From NCBI GenBank assembly GCA_009602725.1, contig WELB01000007.1:1192310-1256309 (forward strand): 64,000 bases of DNA. The letters run 5' to 3'. Within the stretch, counting starts at the first letter, position 1; each line of letters starts with the position of its first letter. The notes below the pieces were generated by a model. The model had not been told where the DNA came from, made no database searches, and was given only the letters and a program-made list of their open reading frames with translations. Positions 10,848 to 24,115 of the stretch are shown piece after piece. The translations under genes and the position numbers were made by a program. The stretch is from Spirogloea muscicola. Taxonomy: Eukaryota > Streptophyta > Zygnematophyceae > Spirogloeales > Spirogloeaceae.

Positions 10848-12541
10848 ATGGCGACCCGGTGCGGCGCCGCCAGGCAGCTGCCCGGCGCCCGGCACTGCTG
10901 CTGCCCAGGCGCCGGCAGCTCCGCGGCCCCGCACTGCGAGCTGCCGCGGGCTCCGGGGGCTCGCAGCACTTCTGGTCCGCGCCCTCCAGCGCTGCTGGGA
11001 GCCTGCGCTCTTCTGTTTGCATCCAGGCACGGCCGCTGCGCCATGCCGGGCTGGGCGTTGGGGCTGTGTGAAGCCACGGTCGCGGCGCCCACCCATGGTG
11101 TCCTGCTCCCTTCTGCTCTCTGAGCATGCTGGGCACCCATGCAGCCCTTGCTCGCCGTCGCTGCAGGGAGGGCGGCGTACGTGACGCTGCTCATGGGAGC
11201 CGGCCTGTACTGGAAGGGCGTCGTGGGACTGGCCAAGAGCCTGCAGCGGACCGGCACGCGGTTTCCCCTTGTCGTGCTTGTCAGTGTCGACGTGCCCAGC
11301 AGCCACCTGAGCGTCCTGTTATCGAGCGGCTGCCAGGTCCGCCATGTGAAGGCCATTCCGCCACCCAAGGTGATTCGCTACATCGACTCCGCAGAAGATG
11401 CAGCCCCACGGAATCCACTGGCTGAGACAGAAGTTGTTGTCGCTGAATCCACCCAGCTCCAAATTTTACTCATTGCATGTTCTGCAGCTTCTGGTGTTCC
11501 TTGCAGCCAAGGCCAGGCCTGCTGTTGTGCTCGTGCTCAGTCAGGACTTTCGCTGTGCGGCCTGTCCTCCTAGACTGCAGGGAAGGGGAGACGAGCGCTT
11601 CGCAGTGGGGCACTACGCACTGAACTACACAAAGCTGAACATCTGGAACCTTGCCGACCAGTATGACCGCCTGATCTACCTGGACGCAGACATGCTCGTC
11701 CTCAGAAATCTGGACCACCTTTTCCTGGAGGTGCCACCTGAGCGGCTGGCAGGGGTGCTGGACTGCTTCTGCGAAGGGTGGAGTCATCCCGAAACGCGGC
11801 GTGGCAGGTAAGCCAACAGCTTCTATCCTTTTGAGCGATGTTGCTCTCCATCTGACAAGGAACATACTTGCACACAACAATCTTGCCTCACTTGCAGAAG
11901 GTTTTCTCCACTGTGGCAGGAATGGTTACTGCCAGGTTGCGCCTGACAGCAAGCCCTGGGCAGGGGACATTCCGGCTCCTGCTCTATACTTCAATGCAGG
12001 GATGCTGGTTCTGCAACCCAGCAGGGGCCTCTTCCAAGACCTTTTGTCGAACCTGCATACCTTTCCACCCACGCCACTTGCAGAGCAGGACTTCCTGAAT
12101 GTATACTTTGAGAAGGCATTCTTCAGGCTGGCAAACGAGTACAATGTGCTGTTGCCATACCTCTGGCACCACCCAGAAAAGGTACTGCTGACTGTGTATT
12201 GCGAGCAGTTCACAATTGGGTTCTCTTCACAACGTCTGTGTGTAATATTCTAGAATGCTGTCAAGCAATGTACCTTCATCTGGGCTTTTGAAAGAAGACA
12301 AATCAAGCACTATAATCTTGTTGCTAAAAAGCCACAACTGAGAGCCTTTTGAAAACGTCATGGTCAGGTGAAGCTGGAGGAAGCTTACATCATCCACTAC
12401 TCTGTCACGGGCTCAAAACCATGGGCGTTCAATCCCACTGCCGAGCACATGAATCTGCCTGAAGTTCACCACCTAATTTCAATGTGGCAGCAAGTCTACA
12501 ACACCGTCAATACAACTCTTGCTAAGGACTTTGTGATTTAG
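10848..12541 (+). CDS. Galactinol-synthase-like GT8 glycosyltransferase, copy A
   Basis: Exons 10848-11097, 11167-11369, 11581-11807, 11920-12181 and 12368-12541 give about 371 residues in phase. A shorter model starts at ATG 11139. The protein shows the order expected of galactinol synthase (GT8, UDP-galactose:inositol galactosyltransferase): AAYVTLLMGAGLYWKGVVGL, HYALNYTKLNIW, the metal-binding DxD in IYLDADMLVL, DCFCEGWSH, ALYFNAGMLVL, PPTPLAEQDFLN, LWHHPEK and HYSVTGSKPW, which replaces the plant HYCAAGSKPW. Plant enzymes start raffinose-family oligosaccharide synthesis in the cytosol and are stress-induced. The first exon differs from copy B by 3-bp and 21-bp indels, both multiples of three, which supports it being coding. 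Donor preference, galactinol against glycogenin-like, is inferred from motif similarity. Confidence 0.87.
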
Positions 12542-13407
12542 CGAACTGTGAAGGGAGTAAGCTCTAAGGTCCTAGATTGCTCTGTGACGAGTACAAATAG
12601 CATGCTTCACCCAGTTTTGCAGCCCTTCTGTGCACATGGTCAAAAAAGACCTCCTGCCTACTAAATCGCAGCGTTACAGGTGTTACGAATGGCCAGAGAC
12701 TGAGCATCACAGAATGTAATACATCATATAGTAAAACAATGCAAGGCCCCTCTTGGCATCTTCACACAATGCCAGTTTAACTTGGTAAACAGCAAATCTT
12801 TGTCAGGTATGAGGTCTTATTGCAAGCTCACTCTGCACTGCTTTTCATCAGTGATGCAAGCACATGCACCCTCCCACACAAGGCCTTGCTGATGAGGGTG
12901 TCTCGCCTTGCACACTGAGCACTGTTTGCTTACAAAGGAGGAACGTCTGGAAGAAGAGCAGGCGAGTACAAGTAAGCAAAGAGGGGGCTCGCAGTACACT
13001 TAGTACTGCTCATCTAAGCTGCATCGACCACAGTCCAAGAGAATGTGGTTGCAGTCTTGATTTTGCAGGTTTCCTACAGATGGCATACAGTAAGTATTGC
13101 CTAAGAATTGGAGGCTTCATTGTTGTACTGCAGTCGTACAGCGCAAGCATTGTATACTAGAGGTATCTACTCCAGAGATCAAGCACTAGTATGTGAACAG
13201 TAAGCACGCTGCAGGAGGGAGCAGCCATTTAAGGCACTGATATGACATTGTTTCTATAGCAGAAAGGTATCACGGAATCAATGCGAAGCATGTTGCTAAA
13301 TTACGTTGTGCCAAAGTGAATGTCAAGTCTAGAAGGTCATTGCCTCACTCGCTTACAATGAGCGCAAAAATGTAACAAGAAATACTGAGGACCTCTACAT
13401 GCACACG
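12542..13407. other. Convergent 3' intergenic region, block A
   Basis: An 866-bp gap between the stop codons of the galactinol-synthase-like gene and WDR6. It is moderately AT-rich and matched in block B (60,927-61,810) with substitutions and indels in no codon pattern. It contains no hairpin unit or LINE tail. Probably the two 3' untranslated regions. Confidence 0.6.
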
Positions 13408-16400
13408 TCAGTCAAAGGTGAAAGTAAGAACTTGTAATCCTCGGCCAACAACCGCAATCCGATAATTTTCACTGCGGGATAAAGGAGCTGTGTCAGTTGC
13501 ATGAAGTCATTGTTAGCTGTGCAAAGCTTTGAAAAGCTCATATAAGAGTGAGCACTAGATGCATATACACATAGATGCTGAGGTGCATGTACACTACATA
13601 CCCTGCTGGTTCTGCATCCAGTCCTCCAATGTCAGGCACATCGAGAACACAACTTGTAATTTCTTCAAGCAGGATCTTGCTTGTAAGAAGTGCTGCTGAT
13701 GTTGCCTGATGTTCAGCTTCGCCTAGGGAGCTCATCAGCACGTGACGAAGGTGCCAGCACCGCAAACGCTGGTCAAGGCCTGCTGAGAAAGCCAACCTAC
13801 CATCTGTCCAGACTCCTGCAGTCCTTGGCAATGGCATGTACCGAATCAGATATACCATCATGGACAGAAGGTCTTAATAAATACTTGTACATGTATCCAT
13901 CCCAAAGCAAGTCTGTGAGTGGCATGTACCTCATGCCAGCAATACATGCTAAAGTAGGCTATCTGCCACTTTGTGCTGCACCCTGTGTTGCAGAGCTTTT
14001 ACTTGTGATGGTGAAATCATGGCAGAGCATACCTTTCACAGAAGACAAGTGCGCATTCGCCAGTAATCTGCGATGTATGCAGTGCACCACCATCTGCTGG
14101 GGGTCCAAGCCAGCTTCAAGCAGCAAACAGTGGACCTCCTGGCCTTGAGGAGCTGCCTGAGAAGCCATATCACAGTTCACTTGCAGCACAGCCAAATGAA
14201 TAGCTTGGTCATCGCCGCCAGTAACTAGAGTCAGTTGCCCCCCCGGAGTCATGAGCCCATCTTGCTGCTGGTTGTTTAGCTGCTTGCAGCTCAGGCTCCA
14301 ATGAGTGGGAGCCATGCTCAAGCTATTTATGCCCGACTGATGGATGCTGTAAAGGACCAGAACGGGCCTCAGCACTGTCACTGTAACGCATCTTCCTGTC
14401 TTGGCGGACGACGTTGGACAGCCCACTTCAGCTGCCCCCGGCACTCTATTAATAGAAACCAGCTCCTGAGTGCATTCGAGGCCAGCATCTGTGGCTGGCG
14501 CATCTATGCTTCCTTGCGTGCATGAAATGGCTGACTGCTTGCAGCAACCTTTGTTCTCTGAAGAGTCTGGAAGCTGTACACTGGTCTTGGCCACAGTTTG
14601 AGCAGGACGAGAAAGTGGAATGCCACCCTGGTGACTCTGTAATTGTTTGGACATATCATCCCCGTGCACATCTTCCAAGTGCTGTCTCTGCCAGAGAGTA
14701 CGGCGTGTGCGGGAGGCTTTAGACTGGCTCCCACCTTGACTGCCTCGGCCCCTCAGGGGAAGCCTGGCTGAAGTGGGTGGCTCAGAAACAAAGGACTCAG
14801 TGTTTAACAGGAAGAACTTGACAGAGGGTGTGATGTCCCAGATGGCCGCAGCACCATCCGTGGCGCCGCTGCAGACGATGAAAGCCAGATCCTCCAAGCG
14901 GTGGCCCTCTGCAGCAAAAGGCAAACGGCACATTAAAGGACAGTCTTGATCGACTATTGTCACCACCATGCTCAGTGCTTCCTGCAAGCTCATCTGCATC
15001 AGGATGATCGTGCTCACACAGCTCTTACCAAGCACATCTTCAAGAGGTTGCCTGTTCAACACTTTGTGCTTCTTCTTGGAGTATATGACGTGCGCGAGTG
15101 AGAGCACAGGGGCTGCATGATGACATAGTACAGCAAGCAGGTGCCTGGCTCATGTAACACAGGTGCACACCAATGAGTAACCCCTGGCGTTAATCACCAC
15201 ATTCAGCTCAAATGGACGACTTAGCCATCAGCCTTTGAGCCACGTCACTTGTGTCTTTGCGAGCTCATCCCACTCCACCTCTGCTTGGGCTGCTTAAGCA
15301 CGTCATGTGGCATAAAGAGCTCGCTTTCTGCAGTCCACTATGGTGCCAGCTTTGGCTTGTTCGTGAATCAAAGCAGCGCCCCTACCTCAACTCCTCGACA
15401 GAATGGACCAGTTCTTCATAAGCAAAACGTCTTACCATGTATCTGTTGCAGCATGGAATACATGGAGTCGAAGTTGAGCGTCTGAGACGGCTGCGACGAT
15501 GTACACAATCAATGATCTGCACGCAGTGGCTAACATCCATGCCTCAGGAAGCGAAAGGAGCACATGATAGCAATGCTGCACCCAGAAATCATACGTCATT
15601 AGGTGGGTGAGAATGTGCTTGGAAGTGGATACTGTCATTACCCACTTCTGTTCTTGATTGAGTCACTCATCAGGGTCCTCAACTGCGTGCCAAGAAAGTA
15701 TGACTCACCGGGACTGTATGCTGCCAAAACTGAAAGCTGTAATCGCCATGATACGCTGGTCATTCTGCTCTTGCCTAGTGTTGGGAGCACTGTGAATGGG
15801 GGGCAGCTCTTGACCTTCAAAGCCTGAACCTCCCTCTTTCACGGCGTTGCCTCCCTTGTGAGATGAGCCCCCATCGAGAGAAGCGTGTAAGTCGTCAACC
15901 AACGCACCCTCGACTTTCAGGATTAAACTCGTCCTTAACCTTGCTGGTCTGAAAGTGCTCACCCAGCCCGAAACAAGCTGACAGGGTCGTGATTTTGAGA
16001 GAGGGTTGACTTCCGCCATAAGCAAGCCAACATCTTCCTCTGCAACTTGCACCCACTCATGCGACCAGCAGGCCATGCCTTCCTTGGCTCCTGCAGTCAC
16101 GGTGATTACGGATGGTCTGATGGCCTGTCCATCTGCTGATGGCGTCGTGTACAATGGTACAACACTTCCATCTACCACTTGACCAATCTCTGTCGCCACA
16201 GCACTTGCTCTTACAGGTGCACCACCTGCCAGCTCTCCTAGCACTTCTGCTGAGCGCAGCTTTTGCTGACTGGTCCTTGCACCTGCGACGTATCTTCACA
16301 AGCATGCACCACAGTAGGAGTGCACATCAGAGTAAGGCTCTCAACAGCTTGCAAAGCATGCAGACTGGAATTATCACATATGAACAACAAGGTCCACCTA

Positions 16401-19400
16401 TTTAGTGGTGGGGTATCAAATACGATAGACAAGGATAAGCTATTCCCACTCTGCATGTGAATTTGAAACATGCAGAGCCAGTCATCATCTGCCTCACTTG
16501 ATGGTCCTCACAGTACCATCTTCTGATCCTGTCAAAATATAGGACATCTGAAGCTGGCCACTTCCTTGAGTACTCTGCCTTGCTGGTGGCCTTATGAAGG
16601 AAGCAGTATGTATCTCCCTCCCATGATATTGGAGCTGAAAAGACCGTGGGTGTACAACCTGCCCACCGTAACAAGCTTCTTGATTTGGAGACTTGGGCAC
16701 CTCACAATGTATATAAATCTTTTGATCCTGCCATGTAAATTCTATTAATTGTTCAGAATTAATAGGAGTCAATATCTTGCCAATTCATCAAATGGAGGAC
16801 TAGTCTCTGAATGTACTTTCATGTATCCTGTGCGGCTCTCCAACTCCAAGTAGGGTTGGAGTCACAGTGGTGACAGTATGTTGCTGTTGATTGTGAATGT
16901 TCACTGATACTGTGTGCCAATTTGCTCTAGAAGATATTATTTGCAGATTGCACAACTGATAAAGGTGCACGCAAGTCTTAGATTCTACTGTACAAAAAGG
17001 TCATTGAATGAGAAGGAATGTGAAACCATCTCTAGCAGCACAAGGACCGAACCTTGAGATATGCGAAACAATAGCGGAAGGCTTGTAGATTATCCACAAT
17101 AACAGAATGTGGGCGATTCCACCCACCGCAGGGAACACGAAGGAGCTTCACAAGAAACCATTGTGTATCAATGACTACCTGACTAAGACATCCGATGGAC
17201 TGGATATCATTTCAAAGACAGGGATGTCCTGCCCTTTGTGGCAGGCTTCTCATAAGCTGCTCATTTAATAATTAGTCAGAAGTAAGATCTATAGAGAGCA
17301 ATCAGCTACATGAAACTCCGTCAGACTTGCTTACCTCAAGTTGGCTGGAAAGGCTCCAGATGAGAAAGTCAGACGCAGAGAAGCCTACTGCCATGCGCTC
17401 ATGATCATTCTCCTCTGACTCTGGCATGCCTTGTTTCGTCACCACAGCTTCCACTACTGTGATCCCTGGCACCGGCTCAACCCTAATACATGTCATTGTT
17501 GCCGGCTTTTCTGTAGACCTCGCTCGACTGTAATGAACATGGTGGCAAATGCAGCCATCTCTCCCCGTCTACGCCAGGTGATCAATACTGGGGATCAGCT
17601 GGCATGCAGGTGACACAGGACGCCATGATGCAAATTGAGAGTGTTCCGCAAAAAATAAAAAAATAAAATTAAGAATAGCACTCATGACTTTGCACATATG
17701 CCGATAGAGTAGCTGCAACTCATGCTTGATTAATATATGTGTAACGAGCCTGCTCACCGAAGAAATGTTGATCTTCTCAACATCACATATGTTTTCTGAA
17801 ATTGCAACTGAAAGAATTGCCGATATACCATGTGCAGCTTTGCTTATGGCCACAAGTGTAGGCAGAGAGTTGGCAAGCTCTGCAGCTGGGCAGGAGAACA
17901 CAAGGATGTTGCTTTTCTGGTCGCCACAAACAAGAAGCTGCGCAAGGAAATCAAGTGGAGAGTATCCTTGCGGCTGAGTGACAGAGGATGACTGTGCCTC
18001 CACCATCTAACAGCCAAGCAGACAAGAGCCTTACTTGGCAGCATGCATCAAAAAGAACTTCCCCGCCTGCCAGGCCCCAAGTGCAAGGACCCAAGGCCAC
18101 GGCTACGTACTTCCTTATTCTTGCACAGATCCAGACACAAAATACGTGCCCCAAAAGGCGATGAGAAAGTAAAAGCCTTTATTGCAGTGAGCAAGGGATG
18201 ACGTTGCACAGTCTTCTCCTCCTCGGACATGATAAGCCTCTCAAGTGCCCACCACGTTAATGTACCAAAAGGATCCGTGGTAAATACTGTCCTGTGAGAC
18301 AACAAAGATCAACTTGGATAAGTAAGCTGTGGGAGCTAGGAAATCTTGAATTGTTAAAAAGTCATGCTGCATATCAAGTATCTTTAAACGTAAAAGCCTC
18401 CACTCTCTCCGTGCCCCAGTGGCAGCAGTCCTCTGGCTTCAACCCCATGATAATTGAATCAGTATGCATTTCTATGCATCCCACAAGTGCATGCGCATAT
18501 GAATGTGGCAGGCCAAAGCCTTAGTAAGTACACAGACAAGTACTACGCTCTCTCATGTTCGTGCGTCAGCAATTGTTTGCTCAACACCCAGGAATCGCAA
18601 TAGCCATCGTATCTATGCACCACTTTAGCGACATCAAGCTGAAAGATTGACTGCAATGGCCAAATTCAGCAAGCACCGATGTGCCTCATACTAGGGACTC
18701 CGCAGACAGACTCACGAATAGCAGTGAAGAAAGTGACTCAAATATGAACTGGTCATCACCTGTTCCCTGCCTTCCTGCAGAAGAACGTCCCAAGAAGCTG
18801 TCGTTGACCGTAGCTTTGCCACCTGCAACTCCAGATAATCTGGATTGCTGCCTCAGCACTCATGCAGACGGCAGTTGCATACCCCATTCCATCTCCATAG
18901 GCGATTGTGTGGATCGCAGCACCACCTTCATTTGCCTCTCCAGGATACGCAAGTGACCCCAGTGCAGCATCTTCCATGCTGCAAAAATCCCTACGTGCTG
19001 GAGCTGCTAACAATTTGTGCTCATAACACCCATTGAGAACATCCATCGTGACTATGGGACCTCTGCCTGCCTCAAGAAGCGCTGGTACAACTGTTGCCCA
19101 CTGAGCTGTGGCTACGGTGTAGCGATGTAAGAGGCCCAAGTTGGTGGCTACATAGAGAATATGGAAACTTGCCAGCGCCAGGCACCGTACATACTCAGCT
19201 TTACTGCATAAAAGATAACAAGCACTCATTGGTCTGCATAATTGATTGTAGGCCTACTTCATATTGATATAGTGTAGAACTTGCACATGGCTAAGCAGAT
19301 GTAGCACCTTGCAGTCACGAGCAAGCAATGAGATAGGAGACCTTTACCTGCATGTATGCTCCACATCGGCTTCATGGTGCTCAGAAGCACTGTCTACTTC

Positions 19401-22357
19401 AATCGCCGAAAGATCAGCAACAGAAACATGAAAATCAGCTGCTTTTTGATGGCCTGAATGCTGATTAGCCGTTGCAGTGGCCAGTGCGCCTGTAATTGCC
19501 TGTGTGGCAAGGATGTGCAATTTAATGGAGGCATCTGCGCCCCCCGTCAGTAAGCAATTTGTTATAGGATCGTATATGCATCTCCATATAGCTCGGCCCC
19601 TGCAGAGGAGATCCAAGCCCACCTTGGTCTAATGATTAAAACGGCCAATGGAGCTTGCTATACATGGAGTGATGCCTGAGTTGCCACAAGAGTGGCCACC
19701 AGCTTGAAGTATTTCACTAAAGAGGGACCCACTCAAAGCAACAATCACAATAATAGCATCATGTAAGCATGACAGTCGGTCACCATATCCACAGTATCCT
19801 GTGACACCCATTCATGAGTATGTCACAATAAGAGAACCTAGATGCTACAACTCACTGGTGGCCGCGGATGATGCGCAGGAGGTTGCCAGATGGTGTCCAA
19901 ACCCGACAAGTGCAGTCCTCACTGACTGTCACAGTAATCTGCGTCAAAGATCAGCACCAAAAGTGGCATGTCAGGGAGTACAATCTTCCCGATTATTTTG
20001 CGAAGGCGAAAGTGTCAGTGTCAGCAGTAAGAAAGACAGCAGGGGGGCTTTGCAGTGAGCACTTGAAGGCGACATTTTTGGAAGCAACAGACCTGCTCAT
20101 TTACTTCACAATCCCAGAGTCGCGCCGAGTGTCCGAAGAGGGCAGCCCCTGGCTCGCAACTTGGTGCCTCAGATTGGCTTCCACTGAAGCGCCAGATTCT
20201 TGCGCTGAAATGCAGGGCCAGCATGGATTATGTGAAACATGTGATGATCCCCATTGCAAGCATCAAATGCAGATGTACCTGCTCTGTCTGATGAAGGCCA
20301 TAGGTTGACATTCAGGTGCCACTATTGTCACATAGGCATCCACAACAAGGGTGCAGTATCAATCTTACTTCTTCAAACAATAGATGAGGTCACAAACTAT
20401 TAGAAAGAGAAGAGGTGCACACAATAAGAGGGACACGGTCACATTGATATTACTTCATACCTGCGATCATCTGAGGCTGATCCCAGCAGACGCCCATCAG
20501 AAGACCAACTCAACCGGTGTATGGAGCCCTCGTGACCTTCTAGGTGATGCAGCGGCACTGCTGTTCTCGTCATGCATGAAGAAGCCCTTTTGAATAGGGC
20601 CCCTTGGTGGAGCTTACAGCTTCCCTCAAGATGGGAGGTAATGGTCCTAGCATCACTTGCAGTACAATCAAGTACGCCTCCTTGTGTTGGAGGTTCTTTT
20701 CCCAAGGTATGCTGGTCAAGCTGGGAGGCTGCAAGAGCTGCTGCTACACAACCTCCACCATGTGAGCCTGTGACCTTCCAGATTTGAACCTGCGCAGCCA
20801 GAACCTCAACAATGAGAATGAGGAATGACGAACACACCATTTCCATGTGGGGAATGCCAACATGATTCAGTAATTGGTAAGCACCAAGTGATCTCCTGTG
20901 CAGTCCTGCCAAGATGACAGAGAAGCTGACTGTCCCATGAAAGTACCACATGTCACTAAGGATGCCTGCAGTGCAATTTTCAGTTGTACTGAGATATTAG
21001 CTATTCAGTAAGCACATCTGTCTGCATAGGTGGATGCGCCAACCTTGTTGTATATGGTCCCACCAGCAACTTTCAGTGACTCTAAAGAGGTACCCCATAA
21101 ACTTAGCGAATACAGCAAACACGGCTCTGCCAAAGCAGTACAACATATGAGATTCTAGTCTTCCTTGACATTGAATCCATGTATATAGACATGGCACGTG
21201 ATTGGGTGAGTCAACAGAAAAACAACCTTTGCAGACTAACTGCTGAGTCAATAGTTAGATTCAGCAGGTATTGCATAAGTCAACTCTACGTGACAAGCTT
21301 GCCAGTACTGACATACACATGGTCTACATATCTAACCCATATGGCAATGGCATCAAGGACTAGTACTTCAGCATTCCAAGCAAAGTGGGACAGAATGCAA
21401 GATTAGAATGACAAAGCAGTAGGAAGAGCAACATTGTCTTATTTGTTTATATAGGCATTGCAGGCTCCTCTGCATCTGCCCAAAGATGAAAAGGAAACCT
21501 CTTCATTCCACTCTAGTGCGACTATCCTGGATGACAGTACATAGCATGCTCACTTGCCAGAGCATGCCACTTGTAAGACTCTGCATGGTACGGACCATTC
21601 CCAGATCTCAACGGTGTTGTTGGTCAAACCAACTGCAAGGGAGGGTGGCCACATTGTGCCTTCCTCACGTACAGGCCAGTCGTCCTGATTGCATGGAGAC
21701 AAGCCAGGTCAACAAAGTCATCGGCAAGGCAGCCATGTTTGCAAGGTCACATGGCTGCTGCCTTTTTCGCGAATGCTACTAGCTAACATATACAACATGG
21801 TCTGATATGCAAGGCATGATGCGACATTGACCTGCTACTTTCTTTAGACAATATGTGGACGTGCCAAGCAAAATCGTAGATTGTAGAGAGTCAGAACCCT
21901 TGTTACGAGCAAGACCGGGCTCTCAGATCTGGACTTGGCAGGCTGAATCCAAATCAGTGGTGCTTGCAGAAGAGTTGAGAGTCTGGACTCACATACAGAA
22001 GTCTGGCGTCTAGAATCCAGTGACTCAGCCTTGGTAAGCTACTCAATACCTCCAGCTCCTCCTCCTGGTCATAGCTGTGTGCTGGACATACTCCTATCAC
22101 TCTCAGCTTCCTCTCTCCAAATACGACCACCAACTGCTTTCTCTCTGCTTCGCCCTCACCTTGCTGACTTGGCGCAACATCTGTCCTCTCCTCAACGCTC
22201 TCCTCAAGCCCCCTTTCAGCCTGATCCCAAGTATGAGGGAAGGTCTCACCATTTGCAGGGCCATGTATACCATGTATGCGAATGCCACTGAAAATCGAGC
22301 ACGAATTTAGCAGCCGGCCAGATTCAATGTGGTACCACAAGAGGTGACCTCCTACCC
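13408..22357 (-). CDS. WDR6 family WD40-repeat protein, copy A
   Basis: A long, many-exon minus-strand gene. Readable exons in gene order include FSGIRIHGI and LSHWILDARLL (22357-21960), HHLEGHEGSIHRLSWSSDGR with SASDDR (about 20,550-20,450), FGHSARLWDCEV (about 20,130), TVSEDCTCRVWTPSGNLLR (about 19,900), GRAIWRCIYDPITNCLLTGG (about 19,600), EYVRCLALASFHILYVATN, LLGTFFCR, LVCGDQKSNILVF, GRDGCICH, AVGFSASDFLIWSL, CGGWNRPHSVIV, HGREIHTASFI with TGSEDGTVR, SDQRIMAITAF, ATDGAAAIWDI, LVTGGDDQAIHLAVLQV, VWTDGRLAFSAGLDQRLRCW, and the last exon 13471-13408 (ENYRIAVVGRGLQVLTFTFD). This order matches WDR6/Rtt10-Trm734. In yeast and animals the protein partners the Trm7/FTSJ1 methyltransferase for tRNA wobble 2'-O-methylation. 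Exons 5' of 22,357 were not placed. It is convergent with the galactinol-synthase-like gene. Confidence 0.87.
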
Positions 22358-23159
22358 CTGCAAACAAAGAGAAAGTCTATCAGGGAATATGCTGATAGTG
22401 CTCAAATTACGTCTGCAAGCCTCCCAATTACCAGAGATCTTGACCAGACCTACGACCTTCAAACCCTGAATTCAAAAAACCCCTCTCAATGAAACCCTAA
22501 AAGCTAAATCTAACATGAAAGGCTGTCCCAGGTGCAGGAGTCCTGATTTCCAGGCAAAATCATGACTGCTGCTCGTCGCGTGCGCCAGCTATTCAGAAGC
22601 TGCTGATGTGGCCGAGGAGTACGGACTTTACCAGCTCCCAGACTGCACTCTTCAGCCTCAACCAGGACAAGAATAGACTACTGTGCTTCATGCACAGTAT
22701 GAGAAATTCAGTGTCTCACCTGCTAGGAAAGTGAGCTCACGCGTCACGCTGTCTTTCTTTGAGCATGTCCAACTCACAAAACAGAGGGCCGAGACATCCC
22801 CAACATATGCGGAGTTGGTGAAACTCACGACCATTACACAAGCATCGACCACTCAGGGGACAGAACCCTGCCTTGATGCCCCTGAAGTCATCCTGGTTGA
22901 GCAGAGCTTCACGACCAGCGGGCTCAGAATTCCAGGTCGGCGTGCAAGCGCTCCCTCTGGGAGTACTATGACTGGCCGGCACAGAGTGGGCAATCAGCAG
23001 CAGCGAGCTGGCGCCCGGCAGCACGGCGAGCTGTCCCACGCTCCCGGCGACGAGCGCGCTACAGGGGTACCGGGCAGCTGAAGCGGGCCCGGAAGACGTT
23101 GCCCCCGGCGGGCGCGCCCGAGGGGAAGATAAATGAAAGTAGGTCATACTTTTCGAAAG
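22358..23159. other. Upstream region of WDR6
   Basis: About 800 bp that should contain the first WDR6 exon or exons and promoter. I could not choose a start codon here. Open frames exist but show no family motif. GC content rises towards the retroelement island. Confidence 0.4.
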
Positions 23160-23335
23160 AAAGGATATATATGAGTAGAGTTGAGGGCTGTGAAAGACCA
23201 GCCCGAAAGCGAGCTCTTCCAAAGGGGGGCAGGGGCTGTAAAAACTGATGAAGGGCTGGCCCATTGAGGATGGGCGAGCCCTTGTAAAAAGCCAGCCCAG
23301 AAAGAGTGCACAAAGTTCAAAGGGCCGACAGGCGC
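23160..23335 (-). repeat. Two to three hairpin units, minus orientation
   Basis: AGGGCTGTGAAAGACCAGCCC at about 23,183 and, further on, CCCATTGAGGATGGGCGAGCCC with AAGCCAGCCCAGAAAGAG (about 23,250-23,320) show the hairpin core and both flanking signatures. The run ends at the GGGCCGACAGGCG motif, just before a LINE fragment on the plus strand. Confidence 0.75.
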
Positions 23336-23389
23336 TAAAATAGACAGCACTTCCGCATTGACAGCAGTGACTGTGACAGGCCTGCCCAA

Positions 23390-24115
23390 AGGCGGACCGG
23401 CACACACGACCTGCTCCGGAACGCGATGTTCGGCATATTTGTCGAAGCCGGTTACACTGTGGCGCTGGAGAACTCCAGCATCATGCCTCTGACTGCTGGG
23501 GCGGACGGCCGCCTCCACACCCGGCGCGCCGATCTCGTCGCTAGCGCGCTCGGCGGGGGGCCTCGGCTCATTGCCGACGTCGTCACAACGGACTCCTTGG
23601 ATTCCAGGAGCGCAACACGCTCGGCGGAGGAGGCGGGCTACGCCGTCTGCCAAGCGGCCGCCGCAAAGGAGTGCAAGTACTCAGATCACCCGGTAGGCGA
23701 CGAGTTCATCCCACTCGCCGTCGACGTACACGGCGCCTTTGACGCCAAATGGCTGGACCTCCTTCACCGCCTTGCGCGGCGAGCAGCGGCCCGCCGCGAC
23801 GGGCAGCAGGGCGAGCAGCCTGGCTTCTATGTCGCCGGGTCCCTCGCCCAAGTTTACCGGATGCGCCTGGCCGTATCTTTGCAGCGGTCCCTAGCTTTTG
23901 CGGTCCACTTGCGCGCAGGCCGCGCTCTGGCGGCGGCCTCCGGCTTCCGTCAGGGCGACGTCTTTCCGCCTGCTAGCTACTCAGACTTGCATCTACTGAC
24001 GCGAGGTTACTGAGAGTTCGCTTACTGCTGTCTCAGTCCTTAGCACTCCGACTCCTTCAGACCTTGTCCATTCTTTTAGGCTGGCCTCTCCCAGCCACTT
24101 GTTAATCTGGCCGCG
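23390..24115 (+). mobile_element. 5'-truncated LINE, endonuclease end, with 3' hairpin
   Basis: An open frame from about 23,390 to the stop at 24,013 reads the C-terminus of a non-LTR retrotransposon. It has RRADLVAS, then GGGPRLIADVVTTDS (R-D...D-V core of a restriction-like endonuclease), KYSDHPVGDEFIPLAVDVHG, GSLAQVYRMRLAVSLQRSLA and the family ending SYSDLHLLTRGY. The frame is intact over about 200 residues, so this copy is young relative to others. After the stop come CCTTGTCCATTCTTTT and the hairpin core AGGCTGGCCTCTCCCAGCC (about 24,078-24,099). The reverse transcriptase part is missing. Confidence 0.85.

Noticed and set aside
22031-22310. Plus-strand frames near the WDR6 5' end
   Set aside because: They are antisense to the WDR6 exon that reads FSGIRIHGI and LSHWILDARLL.
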